The notes: generated by a model from the letters alone, not told the origin. Shown: positions 10,819-22,372, numbered from the stretch's first letter. The stretch is 64,000 bases of DNA from Bisporella sp. PMI_857 (GCA_021307315.1 JAJSPD010000109.1:44160-108159), one strand, 5' to 3'. Numbers and translations are program-made.

Positions 10819-13800
10819 ATGGTCACATCCTTGACCCCCGATGACAGGGGCGAAAATGACTTGCTCCTGAAAACGTCCGAAACAGTAATGCAGATGGCAG
10901 AAATTGCTCGAATCAACGAGGTCAACGAGGAAGCAAGAGTCTTCTACTGCCACTTGGGGTTCCATTGCGTCAGATTCCGAGACCATGTAAGGCGCACATG
11001 CCAGACTTCGTCTCTACTCAATAGGGAACTGGTCAGCCAGGCTCTGCGCCAACTCGGCTCTCTGGTTCCTGAAACTGGCCTCCAGAAACTGCAATCATAC
11101 CCTGTCACGTTGGAATTTCGTCTCGGCGCTCTTAACCTTCACTGGAGCGAGATACGAAAGCAACACGAGGACGCGAAACTCGAATTCATTAGAAGATGGT
11201 TGAAGCTTGGAGCGTCCGACGAGCATCGCAGCGAAGTGGACAAAGCACTGGAAAGTTGTGCGGACGACCTCGACAAGCAACAGCCCAAGCACTCTTTCAA
11301 GAAACCCGCGGAGATAATCGCATCCCCGGACATCAGCGAACCATCATACACCGTCGGGAAGGTGGCTCAATCGATATTCGACGCGCTGTTGGATTGCAAG
11401 GGATGCTCCTGCTCGAGCCAACACAAGTTTGGAGCCAAGCTCGAATTGGGCACTTACCGGAAATCCGAGAAGAAAATCGATAAGAAACCAGTCGCCAAAT
11501 ATATTCGAAACCGTAATCGAAAGCTCTGCGGCTATGACGATGCAGCCGGAGAGGAGATCAATTTCGACATGTTTCTTTCTATGGAACAGGATTGGCACGA
11601 AGTTCGCGTTCAAACCGTCAAAGAGAGAGTCGTTAGGTTTGCTATTTCTAGTGAAGTGGTGCTGCCCAGTGGAGGCAACGCTGCTGGTGCATCTACGAAG
11701 GTGGAGAAACTCTGCAGACCAATTGCCAAGATGAAAACGAAGGCTTTGCAGCGCCTCGTGTTGAAGCTCACCAGCGGCCAACTCTTTGAGATAGGATTTG
11801 AGAAAAGCAATTTCCGGATCGACAAGATTGCTGAGCCTATTTCTCTATCTCGGTGTTTTGAAGAGCGGCACGAATTCTTCACAGAGAAGACGAAACGCAT
11901 CCTTTCGCTCATCATTGGCTACACAGTTCTCCACCTGAACGACACTTCCTGGCTTCAGCCAGGGTGGGGTTCTACAAACATCAAATTTTTTCAGACAATT
12001 TCTTGCAAGACTCCTTTGCGACCATTCATCCAAACCCAGCTGCCCAAGGCCAGTCCCGCCGGCGCGATTCCCGATTTCCAACTCGTCGTGAACGGTGGTG
12101 ACGGCGCTGACGATAGCTCGGACGTGCTAGATTCAGGACATCGCTGTCCGGCATTGGTTGCCTTAGCAGTGGTGCTGATGGAGGTTTACTTTGTCAAGCC
12201 ATTCAAAAAGCTAGCTGAGATGCATAACGTCCCGCTAATTGAGGAGTCCAGTGGCCGTATCACACTCATTGACGTCGATCAGGTGTTCAATGGCGTTGAG
12301 GAAATTGAGCAGGAAGGATGGCGGGCCCATATCCCCGAGGACTCTCCTCTACTTACCGCTATAGACAACTGCCTGGATGGCGAGCTCTGGGAAGACGACG
12401 AAGGCGAGGCCCTCGACAGTGGAACGCTCATGTCGCGGATTTATCAACAAGTTGTTCGGCTCCTGGAGCTCCACCTGACTTGCGGCTTCAGCCAGATACC
12501 TCTGGACGGCATCGACAAGTATGCAAGGGATTTGGATGTTGGGAAGTGGGGTCAGGTCATAACCAGCCATGAATCAGATGGCCACGCGGCTACTCTGCCT
12601 CCGGGGGTGCTCACACCTACACACACCCCGCCATCCGCGCCTTTGCTGCTTGTTCCAAGCCAAGCCGGCGTCCAATATTCGCAGTCCAATTCTCTGGTCT
12701 CATATCCGGCACAGTATCCGGACTCCATGCGGAATCCTGAGGTCGATTACAAAGCATCTCAGTTCTTTGATGATGAGATGGGTGACGGGGAGTATTCTGT
12801 CGCTAAGTAAGTATCTCAATCGCAACTCTGTGAGCTCCCTGTAATGGCCTACATTTGTTTATGAATGAGATATGCCTGCTGACTTCCCATTCAGTAGAAT
12901 CGAGAGATACCTGACATGGAGATCAGAATACGAAAAAGTCTATGAGAGGTTCATTAAGGCACACCTCCCAGGCTCTCCATCACAACCTGTTAAAATTGCG
13001 ATTCTGGACACGGGTATCGATCGAGATCACTACGCCTTCGAAGCTCGCGAGGTGAACCTCAAGGAAATGCGCAACTGCTACAACGAGTCCCAGAAGAAAG
13101 TTCCAGATCGAAATGGACATGGCACTTTCGTTACGAGCCTGATACTCGACTATGCCCCAGACGCAGAACTCTACGTCGTCAAAGTTGCGGACAAGGAGAA
13201 CTTGAGACCCGACGCCAAGATTGTTGTGAATGTAAGCGGCTGGATTGGTATTGCTTCCCTACACAACATTCAGAAACTGACATACACAGGCGATCAACCA
13301 CGCAGTTGACAAATGGGATGTGGACATCATTTCGATGTCGTTTGGGTGGCCCTCCTCTAATTTTGAAGGTTACGACGCCCTCGAAGCTGCTATCGGCAAA
13401 GCATACAGCAAGAAAGTCCTCATGTTCGCTGCTGCTGCTAATAGTGGTGGCCGACTTGGTCGAGCGTATCCTGCCAGCAGCTCGGAGGTCATCTGCGTCC
13501 ATTCGACCGACACGTATGGGGGCGCATCGAACTTCAGCCCGACCGCCGAGCCTAACTCCATTAACATTGCGACGGTCGGCGAGTGGGTCCAGTCGGCATG
13601 GCCGATGCTGCTTTGTGGCGACAAGTCGAACCCAAAGTGCGTCGAGTCCCGGTCAGGGACGTCGTATGCGACGCCTATTATTGCGGGGATTGCGGCGTTC
13701 CTGCTGCAGTATGCGCGACTGCATTTACCGGGGAGTGCGGCACTGGCGTTGAAGCGGAAGGAGAGGATGGAGGCTCTGCTAAGGAGATGTGCCGAGCGGG

Positions 13801-13922
13801 GCCCCAATTACAATCCGAGGGATGGATATTTCTACGTTGAACTGAGTTTGAATCACCATAATCTTTTTGGAGGGAAGTTGGAGTGGGTCAATTATGAAAT
13901 TTCGAAGACATTGAGGACATAG
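10819..13922 (+). CDS. DUF7580-like plus S8 subtilisin-like serine protease, 985 aa
   Basis: Exons 10819-12806, 12895-13231 and 13290-13922; introns of 88 nt (GTAAGT, branch GCTGAC) and 58 nt (GTAAGC, branch ACTGAC) keep phase. Residues 1-660 form a large N-terminal region starting with LLLKTSETVMQMAEIARINE and FYCHLGFHCVRFRDHVRRTC, followed by a DUF7580-like module (FDALLDCKGCSCSS, IIGYTVLHLNDTSWLQPGW, CPALVALAVVLMEVYF) with a helical C-terminal end. The S8 domain fills the last 310 residues with all catalytic motifs: Asp in ILDTGID, His in NGHGTF, the SMSFGW segment, and Ser in SGTSYATP. There is no signal peptide, so it acts inside the cell. In fungi this architecture is linked to cell-death and allorecognition circuits. 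Its stop lies 114 bp from the stop of the convergent gasdermin-like gene, a candidate substrate. An in-frame-unrelated ATG at 10699 (MSHFVSAASAED) could mark an upstream exon; I kept 10819. Confidence 0.85.
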
Positions 13923-14036
13923 CAAGCATGTTTCGGATACATGTATTTCAGCGTAGTGACACAAGACCAGTACTGAAACCTTTTCGTCCTAGTCACAATT
14001 TACGAAGCAAACGGACTTCCTTCTTCTGCCTGTGTG

Positions 14037-15038
14037 TCAATCATCAGAGTCTTCCTCCTTTGGAATCGCGCAGACCACCACATCGCCATCATCCACCAGC
14101 TCCACTGTGTCAAACCCTTCACTCTCCGCATCTGGATCTTCGACCTTCAGGACAGACAGTTCCGGGCCTTTGACCTGCTCCTCCTCGTTGCCCAACATAG
14201 CTCCCTTGCGGTACTCCTCCTCGCTCACCACCTGCCCCGTCGCCTTACCCACAAAGATCTTGCTCACGCGAAACGCAAACACAAAGTCGTCGCTGCCCTC
14301 CCATTTTGTGATGGCTTTTTTGCCTGCTTTGCCCTCTATACCCGGACCGCCACCAATAGGTAAGATGCCGCCGCTCCATAATGTGCCATCGACTTCAAAG
14401 GCAAGAGCGCCCCCAACGGTGCGGGACTTGAGCGATTTGGCTTCGACGCCAGTGACGACTTTGAGGCCGGTAATGATATAGACTGGCTTGCGGTAGCCAG
14501 AGATTTGGAGGAAGCGGCGGACGTCGTCGGCTTCGATGCACCTCTGGAAGTAGGACGGTGTTGGAAAGAATTGTGTGGTCTGAATGGTTTCGAAAGAGAA
14601 TGTGTCCTCATCACTGGTATTATCAACGAGATATAGTTAATTTCCACTTAAATAGCACTAAGAGATACTTAGAGAGGAGCAACTCGGGCTTAAAGAGAGC
14701 GCATTAAATCATAAGTTACGTTCTTGATGGTGTTGGGTGCTCGTAGAGGCAAGGCTCGCCTACCTATTGTCCATTTCGGCGTCGACATCGACACCAAACC
14801 CAAGAACGCTGAGGAACTTGGTCAGGATGGAGAACTTTCCGCTCCGCCACTTCTCTTTGGTGTATTGGACAGTCATTTTTTTCGTCGAGAAGACATCAGA
14901 GCCCTCTGGCGGCGGAGCGCAGTGGAGGGGTCGTTCAGGCCTTTTGACCGAGGTGATGACGTTGCCTAGCTTGATTGGACCACCCGGGGGATAATCCCAC
15001 GTCGGAGCGTAGAAGAAGAAGCATTGGCAATTGGCCAT
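14037..15038 (-). CDS. Putative fungal gasdermin-like pore-forming protein, 283 aa
   Basis: Exons 15038-14764 and 14613-14037; a 150-nt intron (donor GTAGGC, acceptor ATACCAG) joins ...DAEMDN to SDEDTFSFET in phase. I recognise the family as a conserved fungal protein beginning with an aromatic/Pro motif (FFFYAPTWDYPPGGPIKLGN, residues 7-26) and ending in an acidic tail. Length, motif, beta-strand pattern (YRKPVYIITGLKVV, DDFVFAFRVSKIFV), Gly-rich centre (ILPIGGGPGIEGKAGKK) and charged C-terminus agree with fungal gasdermin-like proteins such as HET-Q1 as I remember them. In that system a partner subtilase removes a short C-terminal piece and the N-terminal part then permeabilises membranes. 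Here the neighbour is an S8 protease. There is no signal peptide or stable transmembrane helix. The assignment rests on memory of the family plus context. An alternative is an unrelated beta-rich fungal protein of unknown function. ATG 15038 is preferred over an in-frame ATG at 15146 because homologue-like sequence begins at the former. Confidence 0.6.
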
Positions 15039-15186
15039 GACTATTGTCGTGTCTCTACCTTGGGCGATTCGGAGAGGTAAGACTCTTTGCTCTAATAGAA
15101 CTCGGAGCGTTAGGCAATCACTTCTGGTAGAATGGTATTTAGGCATCCATCAAATGCAGTGGTTCGCAACCAGGCAACATAACTTT

Positions 15187-15345
15187 GTTACGACACACGT
15201 TGTGGATCTACAGACACAGAGGGCAACAGTGGTATCATACAGAGAATCTAAAGCTAAGCAAGGAAAAGGAGCTCGAGGAGAGCAGGCTATATACACGAGT
15301 GGCTCTGAGAGCCCGGCTAATATAGGTCACGTGTGCTCCAGAGCA
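15187..15345. repeat. Dispersed repeat fragment (copy A)
   Basis: From GTTACGACACACGTTGTGGA through a GTGGTATCATACAGAG stretch, GAGCTCGAGGAGAGCAGGCT and GCTAATATAGGTCACGTG, this matches 23730-23860 and 23996-24020 inside the TIR element at 23696-24194. It lacks about 130 bp of that element's middle and both ends. The GTGGTATCAT string resembles a Copia primer-binding site, so an LTR origin is also possible. Confidence 0.6.
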
Positions 15346-15440
15346 CGGGACGTGACAATTGTTTTTGAATTTTAATTTATTCTTTTTTAATACTTTCTCT
15401 ACGTTATTTAATAAGTTAACAAAATACAAAAAGCGCGTGA

Positions 15441-15514
15441 TGAATCCGATTTAATCTGATTTAATCTGATTTAATCTGATTTAAAATCAAAAAAATCAAA
15501 TCTGATTAAATCAA
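15441..15514. repeat. TTAATCTGAT tandem repeat with inverted partner
   Basis: Three perfect copies of TTAATCTGAT (15451-15480) follow a diverged one, and the string TCTGATTAAATC at 15499-15510 is the inverted counterpart. Together they can form an AT-rich stem-loop. No gene depends on it visibly. Confidence 0.75.
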
Positions 15515-15554
15515 ATTGTAATCAATCCTAGGCGTCGGAATACCTACCACGTAG

Positions 15555-15586
15555 CAAAAGGCGTAGTAGCTGTGACTACGCTTTTG
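15555..15586. other. Perfect-arm hairpin
   Basis: CAAAAGGCGTAGT and ACTACGCTTTTG pair over twelve bases with one bulged G around a 7-base loop (AGCTGTG). It sits in AT-rich intergenic DNA between the gasdermin-like gene and the kinase pseudogene. It could be the tip of a small palindromic element; no open reading frame surrounds it. Confidence 0.6.
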
Positions 15587-16591
15587 TTTGTGTGGTTCTG
15601 GTATTGATTGATTCTTTTAAGCTACCGCTTATGGCCAGGTAGATATATGTGATAGAAGGCCCACAATTCCCGCGATCCGATGGATCGCGTGAGCTATATA
15701 TATGCACCCCAACACTAGGATTATATTTTGGTCACACTGCGCATTTCTTAAATTCAGAGTTTTTTTCGCAGCCGCAAATGTGCTTAATATACACCTGTAC
15801 ACACATGGTCGAACTAAGGTTTGCTAGGCAGAGTACTATACAAGTTGGCTTGAAAAAATTTACCTATTTTTAGTGGTAAAGATGTATAATTTAATTCAAG
15901 TGAAGAACGAGATGCGAATCTGCCTGTGAAATTCTAGATAATCAGACTTCTTCAGGATACTCGTGACTCGATTCTAAGCACGCACCACTTGCAAAATCTG
16001 GTTCGCGGTAAAAAAAGTTCTTGACGCGTCTAGGTAGTTTTGGTAACCGATAATGATCGGACTTCATGGTGCACAAGAGATATTATACTTGGAATGCTCT
16101 ACGTCTGGCCTCGGGAAAAGTCACGAGTAGCGCGTAATTGAGGTCTCGATTGGAATTCCAGGTGGCGCTTACGGGCGAAGAACAAAACCGCATATAGATT
16201 CCGACATAGGTTAGTTGAACTTAAGATGGATCAACTGGATAACTGTCGAACAAAACCAACAGTCGAGGGAAAGGATGTGTCAATTGGCGCCGTGGGTAAT
16301 TTCTATAAATGCATAGTAAGCGCGTTAACTAAAGACCGTTGCCCGAACTTTCGGTTATTTTTTTATACAACGCTCGCTTTCTGCTACAAACATCCCCAAA
16401 CAAAAGTCTGCCCCAATCTACCACAGACCTCAATATCAACTTCTAATCGAGTAAGCCAGGTCTTATTATCAAGAAAACCCTTCTTCGGTGTGTATCAGAC
16501 GCATCACCCCAACCAAAGCTATGCATTCTACCATGATCGAGATCTTGTATCAAGATATAGATACTCAAAGTAACACGTCTAGCTATTACAG

Positions 16592-17278
16592 AATGCTGGT
16601 GAACAAAAGTACTTCACATACATTACTATCGACCCAGGAGTCTATGAAATTGATGACCTGTGCTTCCCGCAAGGGACTGGAACTATGGCTGCATCTCGCA
16701 AACCGTGGGAGGTCTGACATCGTTCTTCGCGAAAACCGCTAAGAAAAATTTTCCTTCAATCAATACTCTGGCATAAAAAGTCCTACGAATGCCTTTCTTT
16801 GAAAATTGGAGAGAGACTCAGGTCAAACGTCTACATAGCATCTTCTCCGCAATCCGAGAAACCAATAGTTGCTAAATTTGCAAGATTCTACTGGGAGATT
16901 GGATACTATATCGCCGAGACCGAAGCGTATTCATGGATAGACGGCCACAATGTCAGCCCAGAGTTCCTAGGGCCCTTAACTGAAGATGGCTGGGTTGTCG
17001 GGTTTCTTATCGAACACGTTGATGGTCGCCATGCTACCATTTCAGGCCTTCCTGCCTGCGAGGTCATTTTTAAACGATTGCATGGTTTAGGCATTCTTCA
17101 CAGCGATCTGAACAAGCACAATTTTTTGGTTTCGGAAATGGGCGCTATTCTCATTGATTTTGAGACGGCAAAGCGGTTGGATAATAGCGAGGCTATGAAA
17201 ATGGAAATGGAGGGATTAGAGGCGCAGCTGTTGGACGAGTCTGGAAGTGGTGGAGTGGTTTTGGAGGACGACACTTGA
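16592..17278 (+). pseudogene. Kinase-fold protein (often annotated alpha-galactosidase A in fungi), disrupted
   Basis: One frame is open from an acceptor-like TTACAG at 16591 to 17278 except for a TGA at 16715. Before the stop it reads YFTYITIDPGVYEIDDLCFP; after it, SLKIGERLRSNVYIASSP, VAKFARFYWEIGY, WIDGH..SPEFLGPLTEDG and the catalytic loop LHGLGILHSDLNKHNFLV with metal-binding ILIDFETAKR. These are the nucleotide-binding Lys, HxDxxxxN loop and DFE motif of the protein/aminoglycoside-kinase-like fold. Despite the common label, glycosidase activity is not expected. The premature TGA and lack of a good first exon argue for a pseudogene; a shorter protein from 16799 would lack an ATG. Fungal genomes usually carry many copies of this family. 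Confidence 0.65.
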
Positions 17279-17397
17279 AGATTTTGGATAAGCCTAACAG
17301 GGGTGAGATTTGCTAGATGGTGAGGTTGAAGCCGCTTCAGAGGCGGTGACGCATTCGCCATAGGTTGTTGAACAGGCTAGGTCTAAGGATCATACCT

Positions 17398-17460
17398 AGT
17401 CTGTTGTAGGCACCGGTAGGTACCTGTAGGCAACGGTAAGCAACAGTAGGTATCAGTGTG
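17398..17460. repeat. GTAGGYA-type minisatellite
   Basis: GTAGGCACCGGTAGGTACCT and then GTAGGCAACGGTAAGCAACA and GTAGGTATCAG repeat a 10-11 bp unit about five times. A second short array (GCAGCGGGTAGGCAGCGGGTAG) occurs at about 17759-17780. The surrounding 17279-18170 contains no supported gene. Confidence 0.6.
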
Positions 17461-18170
17461 ATGACATGTGAGTATCGTACCTCTATAAGTATAGGGATTA
17501 TCTCCTGTAGTATTAGGTTCTATAACCTTCAGCAATTGATACTTGTTTGCCCTATACTCTCTGAAGGCCACGTGACTTTCTTCCTCTATTTGAACATAGG
17601 TCTATGCGCTTTCCATCAAACTATTAAATGCTACGGCTTCAATACAAAATTAAGCCCGGGGTGGGTGGTTGAAAGAGTAAGGTACTTTACTAATGAAGGC
17701 TCGCTCATGTGCTTGTACTTTTGGCGGCACGAGCAGCGTTGAAGTGAGGCATTATTAGCAGCGGGTAGGCAGCGGGTAGGTAAGTGGAACACCATAGCAA
17801 AAGTGTGACGATCGAAAAGAACTCAAGTTGTGTGAAAATAGCGCCGGTAGCCTGCATAAATATATCGATTTCTTCATCTCTATTTCTATTCCTCAAGCTG
17901 CATGTACAGTCACTAGCAGCAAGCGGAGAACTTCTTAAATCTTGCTTTGGATTTGAGATGACCGCTTTGTCTTATTTCTTATGGTACAACCAGCTTAAAT
18001 ACTGTGGTACCCCGGTAGTTATACAGTCCTAGACAACAATACTATCGACAAAAACTCCTGAAATTGCGTCAACCACTCGTTCAAAGAGTATTCACCTGCA
18101 ACTCTGATCAAGGGCGAAGGAATACAGCGTCTCCATGATAATGGATAATTTATGCCATACTAAAGTTCAC

Positions 18171-19416
18171 TTATCTTCTAGCTACAACAATGCACCCTCT
18201 GACAATACCACTGCGAGCCCACCATTTGAACACCTTTCCAGCTCCTTTGTACCTCCCAATAGTCATGCCAGTATTTTTCAGTTCTCCGTCTCGCCTTTCT
18301 ATGAAAGATGCCATCCCGGCAAAGACGTGATCGGATATATCTCGGATCTCAATCTTGTTCCTGTTATACCCAGCGGCGAGTAGCTGATTCCTATACTCTG
18401 TGATTGTAAGGAAATTAGTAAATGGAGTTGCGGCAAAGAAGCAGACAAGGCGAAGAAGGATGAGGCCCCAGATAGATGGCGTGTCAGACAGGAGAAGGTC
18501 AAATGCCATTATAGAAGCGTTTAATTCTCCAAAGGCATGGCGGAAGATGGGTTCTCGGGATGGGATGAAGTGATAGAGCGTATCGAGTGCAAGAACCCAG
18601 GTAGCTAGGTTGGGTGTTGTTGGGGCAACAACTGTGCCGTCTTCCTTAGTTGACGTATCGGAGGCAGCCTCGTGAATATCCTTGGTCCAAGTGCTGGGCT
18701 TTGCAGCGTCTGCACAAAACAACTTAACTCCGCTTCCATTTGTATTGGAGGATGAATATAACCGCTCATTCGCAAAGCGAAATTGGGATGGGACAATTGT
18801 CAAGCCGACGTAGCTATCCAAAAGATAATGCCTAGGTGAATCGGTAGCGCCATCCTCAGTTCGTCGTATTTTACGCGCCAACTGTGCAAGATATATACTT
18901 TGGTCACCGCAGCCGAATCCAAGATCAATAACTCTGAACTTGGTAGTATTCGACTGACCAAAGGGCATCCTATCTGGGCCCAACAGTCCGGCTGCCATTA
19001 GCACCTCGTCAAGAAGAGCACGGCAAGCAACTGGGAAACTCGTTGTTTGCTAAGGAAGAATTAGAACATCAACTTCAACACCCGATGAGCTGTCTTACCT
19101 CCCAAAAGCCCATGTTCATCCACATTGACGCCGGGGGCACCTCAACATTAAGTATCCCGTGATCGAGTCTGTAAAGATCATGATCACCTTCATCTTTTGA
19201 GTGGAAAAGATATCCTGCAACCCGTTTGAGTGCGTGTGTTAAAAATGGCACTAGTATGGCTCCCGATATGCATCCAGCAACATAGACATATACGAAATTG
19301 GACATTCCATCTTGAAACATGTGATCAAACCTCTCCATGCTGCTAACGGCAGGCCATATGGATATCGTAAAGCAGGCAGCAATGACAAGGCCAACAAGCC
19401 ATTTACTTCCATTCAT
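18171..19416 (-). CDS. Membrane-anchored SAM-dependent methyltransferase, 398 aa
   Basis: Exons 19416-19099 and 19049-18171 with a 49-nt intron (GTAAGA, acceptor CCTTAG) in phase 0. Two hydrophobic segments open the protein (residues about 5-24 and 38-60: LVGLVIAACFTISIW, VYVYVAGCISGAILVPFL). The class I Rossmann methyltransferase domain follows, with the SAM motif VIDLGFGCGDQSIYLAQL, an acidic end to strand 2 (DSYVGLTIV), and WVLALDTLYHF as the post-I/II region; a second hydrophobic patch occurs near residue 310. The gene is divergent from an FAD oxidoreductase across 279 bp, so both are probably driven by one bidirectional promoter and act on the same metabolite. The substrate is unknown; a lipid or polyketide/terpenoid is plausible given the membrane anchor. 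The bacterial analogue would be the CFA-synthase/FAD-protein operon, but CFA-synthase signatures were not evident. Confidence 0.8.
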
Positions 19417-19695
19417 ATTACCGCATGCCCCAATAGGTAACGATCTCGGCTTTGTATGCCAGACAGGTATCTTTTGATTCTCAAGTCAATCACGAGAGAA
19501 GCGGCCCAGTCTTGGCAAAAGTAGGCTTGGTGCTCGCTTGTGGCCGTAACCTCGGCTGTTTTGTGCACAGCCCCAACTCCTATTTTTGCAAAATGAATTC
19601 TCGATGTGGTTCTGGATTGCGCTCTGCATCACGTACAGCTTTGCAGTATCTTTGGTTGCCGTCTTGAGCCGCAGTGTGGTTCTGTTGCAGCCAAT
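19417..19695. promoter_or_regulatory. Putative bidirectional promoter
   Basis: This 279-bp gap separates the start codons of the divergent methyltransferase and FAD-oxidoreductase genes. No clear TATA box is present. Shared regulation is inferred from the arrangement only. Confidence 0.45.
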
Positions 19696-21204
19696 ATGGA
19701 GGGAGACACGAACGTCAAGTGCCGGGTGGCAGTCGTCGGGTCCGGCATGGCTGGATTAGTAACCGCATACCTTCTGAATCAGGACCCTGAACATCGATAC
19801 AGTGTTGAGGTTTTTGAGATTGTAAGACTCCGAAGGGATTTATTCTCCGATATAGATCGATCTGCTAATGCAGTGCCTTAGGGAGGGCAGTTGTCTCTTG
19901 ATTCCGGCTCGCTGTCTGTCCCAAACCCTGAGACGGGAAAAACTGACCGTATCGATCTTCCAATGCGTGCGTTCTCAGGTGGATTCTACAACAACCTGAG
20001 GGCCATGTACGATTTCCTGGGAGTTGAGTACCAGCCACAGCGTTTTCTATTTGGGTTCTCAGGCGTCGCATCTAAGCTCAGCTGGACGTCCCAAAAACAA
20101 CCCCAAAAGCCCCAAGAGCGTTTGCATTTTGTACACTCTTCCAATAACCACATACCATTCCCAATGCGGCCCCAGACCGCGACCCTTATAAGCCACTTGT
20201 TTGAAATTGGGTACCTAATAGTGTGCTACGCATGGTTCACGATATGCTGTTTCTTTGTGCCACCCTTGCCCGCCACGCGAACCATACCCTGCGAGTCCTT
20301 TAGGTCATATATCCAGAGAATCCGCCTCCCCAGATACTTCGTCTCAAGCTATCTCCTACCATTGTTCTCTAGCGTGGCGACATGCCCCCACGAGGCACTT
20401 TTGGAATTCCCAGCAAACGACCTGATTGATTACAAGAAGAAGACAAATGGGGACCAGCATTATACCGTCTACGGTGGTGTCAACGAGGTCCAGAGAAAAC
20501 TGTCGCAAGGCTTACTGATACGAAAGTCGGCAAAGGTGGTTTTAGTGGAACCCCAAGCGCAAGGAACCAGAGTCTGCTGGGAAAGTACACTGGACAACCT
20601 CAGATCCGATACGTCAGAAGCTATATTCGACAGGATTATCCTGGCCGTGCCACCAAATGTTGTGCAGGCAATCTTTAAACCCTTGCAATATGAAATGTCA
20701 CAAATACCGACGATTTCCGTTCAGAGTATCGTTCATGCCGACGAGACTACAATTGGACGGTTAGCCGGCACCGATACCCTGCATTCATTAAGCGCCAGAG
20801 CTTTGATGAAGGGCTCCGATGCGCAGATTATCTACCTGAGGACTTTCGCTGAGGACGAGCCTCAAACGGAGTCGATCCATGTTCAGCCATCAGGCTTACT
20901 GGTCACGACTTGCCCGGTTTCTGTGATTGACCCTGACAAAACAACGCAATGTTCAACTTTTACCCGTGTACTACGCACGCCACAGAGCCGGCAGATAATC
21001 ACAGACGTCTTCAACCGCACATCCTCAGGACCCCAAGTGCTTCAGGAGAAGAGCAAAACCCAATGGAGAAATGGGGACGAAGGAGTCTGGCTAGTGGGGG
21101 GTTGGTGCTGGGATGGAATGGTCTTGCTGGAAGGATGTATCGTCTCGTCGATGATTGTTGCAGATGCATTTGGTGTCGAGATACCCTGGAAATGCTGCCC
21201 GTAA
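19696..21204 (+). CDS. FAD-dependent amine-oxidase-like oxidoreductase, 482 aa
   Basis: Exons 19696-19821 and 19882-21204; the 60-nt intron has GTAAGA, a CTAAT branch and CCTTAG. The N-terminus holds the dinucleotide-binding fold (VAVVGSGMAGLVTAYLL, GxGxxG), then MRAFSGGFYNNLRAMYDFLG, a single strong hydrophobic segment (residues about 150-175: LFEIGYLIVCYAWFTICCFF), HYTVYGGVNEVQRKL, a second nucleotide-strand-like IFDRIILAVPPNVV and a C-terminal GVWLVGGWCWDGMVLLEGC FAD-contact motif. This matches the NAD(P)-binding/FAD amine oxidoreductase group of about 480-520 residues. The start at 19696 directly precedes the Rossmann motif; an upstream in-frame ATG at 19594 is possible but adds low-quality sequence. 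It likely oxidises the product or substrate of the divergent methyltransferase. Confidence 0.8.
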
Positions 21205-21794
21205 AGATGCTGGATACATCTATTCCTTTTAGCATTTCATTGTCCATATTTAACCACATGCGGTAACGTAGTACGATCTCTTGGATATACTAGAATCATT
21301 GGCTATAAGCTTCCGCAAGCCCTGAGCCTATGCTACTACTTTATTATAATACTTAACTATTCGGCCTACTTTACGTAAATCATCCAACTCGAGCTAGCAG
21401 GGACGTCTCCTTCGAAACAAAGATCAGCCTGTCTATTGGGTGCGTATTTGGTTCCGCATATGGATGCTGATATCCGCTTATCATCTGATGGCAAGAGCCA
21501 CCCCAGCCTCTTCATTCTTGTATATATAGAGGGACCTCTAGTCTAGCTCCTAAGACAGTTATCTCTTCTACCTCTCATCTTAGAGTATGTGATTTCGAAC
21601 TTGTGCAAACTCAGATGCGCATATTAAAGTATGTGCATTCTTCAAACTACGATTTAAGCTTACACGCCACCCATGCATACTCAGTTACGTTATATTTATT
21701 AAAGTAATATAGTAGGTAGAATTGCTTAAGTTAAGTTAGTCACAAAAGCCTTCATAGTTTGATGTGGGTTATGATAGTTCTATCAAAATCGTAT

Positions 21795-22202
21795 TCAATT
21801 ACCACCAATGAGACGAAATTCACGAGCCATGTTGACGTTCCAGAAGTGCTCTGTTCTTTTCGGCTTGCTCCTACTCGTCCGGTCCAAATGCTTCAGGGGG
21901 GTCAATCCCGTTAATCCGCCACGAAGATGCAGGCCCTTCCATAATACGGCACTCGAGATGAAACCCTTGTCAGTTGTATAAGGCTTCATGGCGGCATCAA
22001 TGGCATCTCTGAATTTTGCATTGCTAAATTTTTCGGTAGGATCGATGCGTCGTGCAATATAATCAATTTTGATACCGACAGTTTTGGATTTCGATTGACC
22101 ACCCGTGAAGAAGTTATTATCAGATATCTTCCTAAACTGACTCCATAGGCGCTCTGTGACATCCTGACCACTGATAGGTTCGGTTCGCATTTTCTTCAAC
22201 AA
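21795..22202 (-). CDS. Hypothetical protein, 135 aa
   Basis: A single-exon frame starting MLKKMRTEPISGQDVTER and rich in Lys/Arg (pI clearly basic). No family is recognised, and no signal peptide or membrane segment is visible. Its start codon abuts the 5' end of the next gene on the other strand, an arrangement seen with true divergent pairs but also with chance ORFs. The intergenic stretch 21205-21794 shows nothing else. Confidence 0.4.
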   Translation of the reverse strand: MLKKMRTEPISGQDVTERLWSQFRKISDNNFFTGGQSKSKTVGIKIDYIARRIDPTEKFSNAKFRDAIDAAMKPYTTDKGFISSAVLWKGLHLRGGLTGLTPLKHLDRTSRSKPKRTEHFWNVNMAREFRLIGGN

Positions 22203-22372
22203 TGTGGATCTGTTATCGGTTCTATATTCTCCCGTGCCGAAGTATCGGCTTGATCATAGTCGCTCAAGCTCAAAATCTAACTGCCTCAGGCCGCTTCAGG
22301 CCTTGCTTAGTCCGGCTCATGATCTGCATGCCTGGAAAATGTCAAGTCTACGCCACCGATATTGCCCATCTC

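Noticed and set aside
13370..13807. 145-codon minus-strand ORF
   Set aside because: Lies antisense to the S8 catalytic exon and is a frame shadow.
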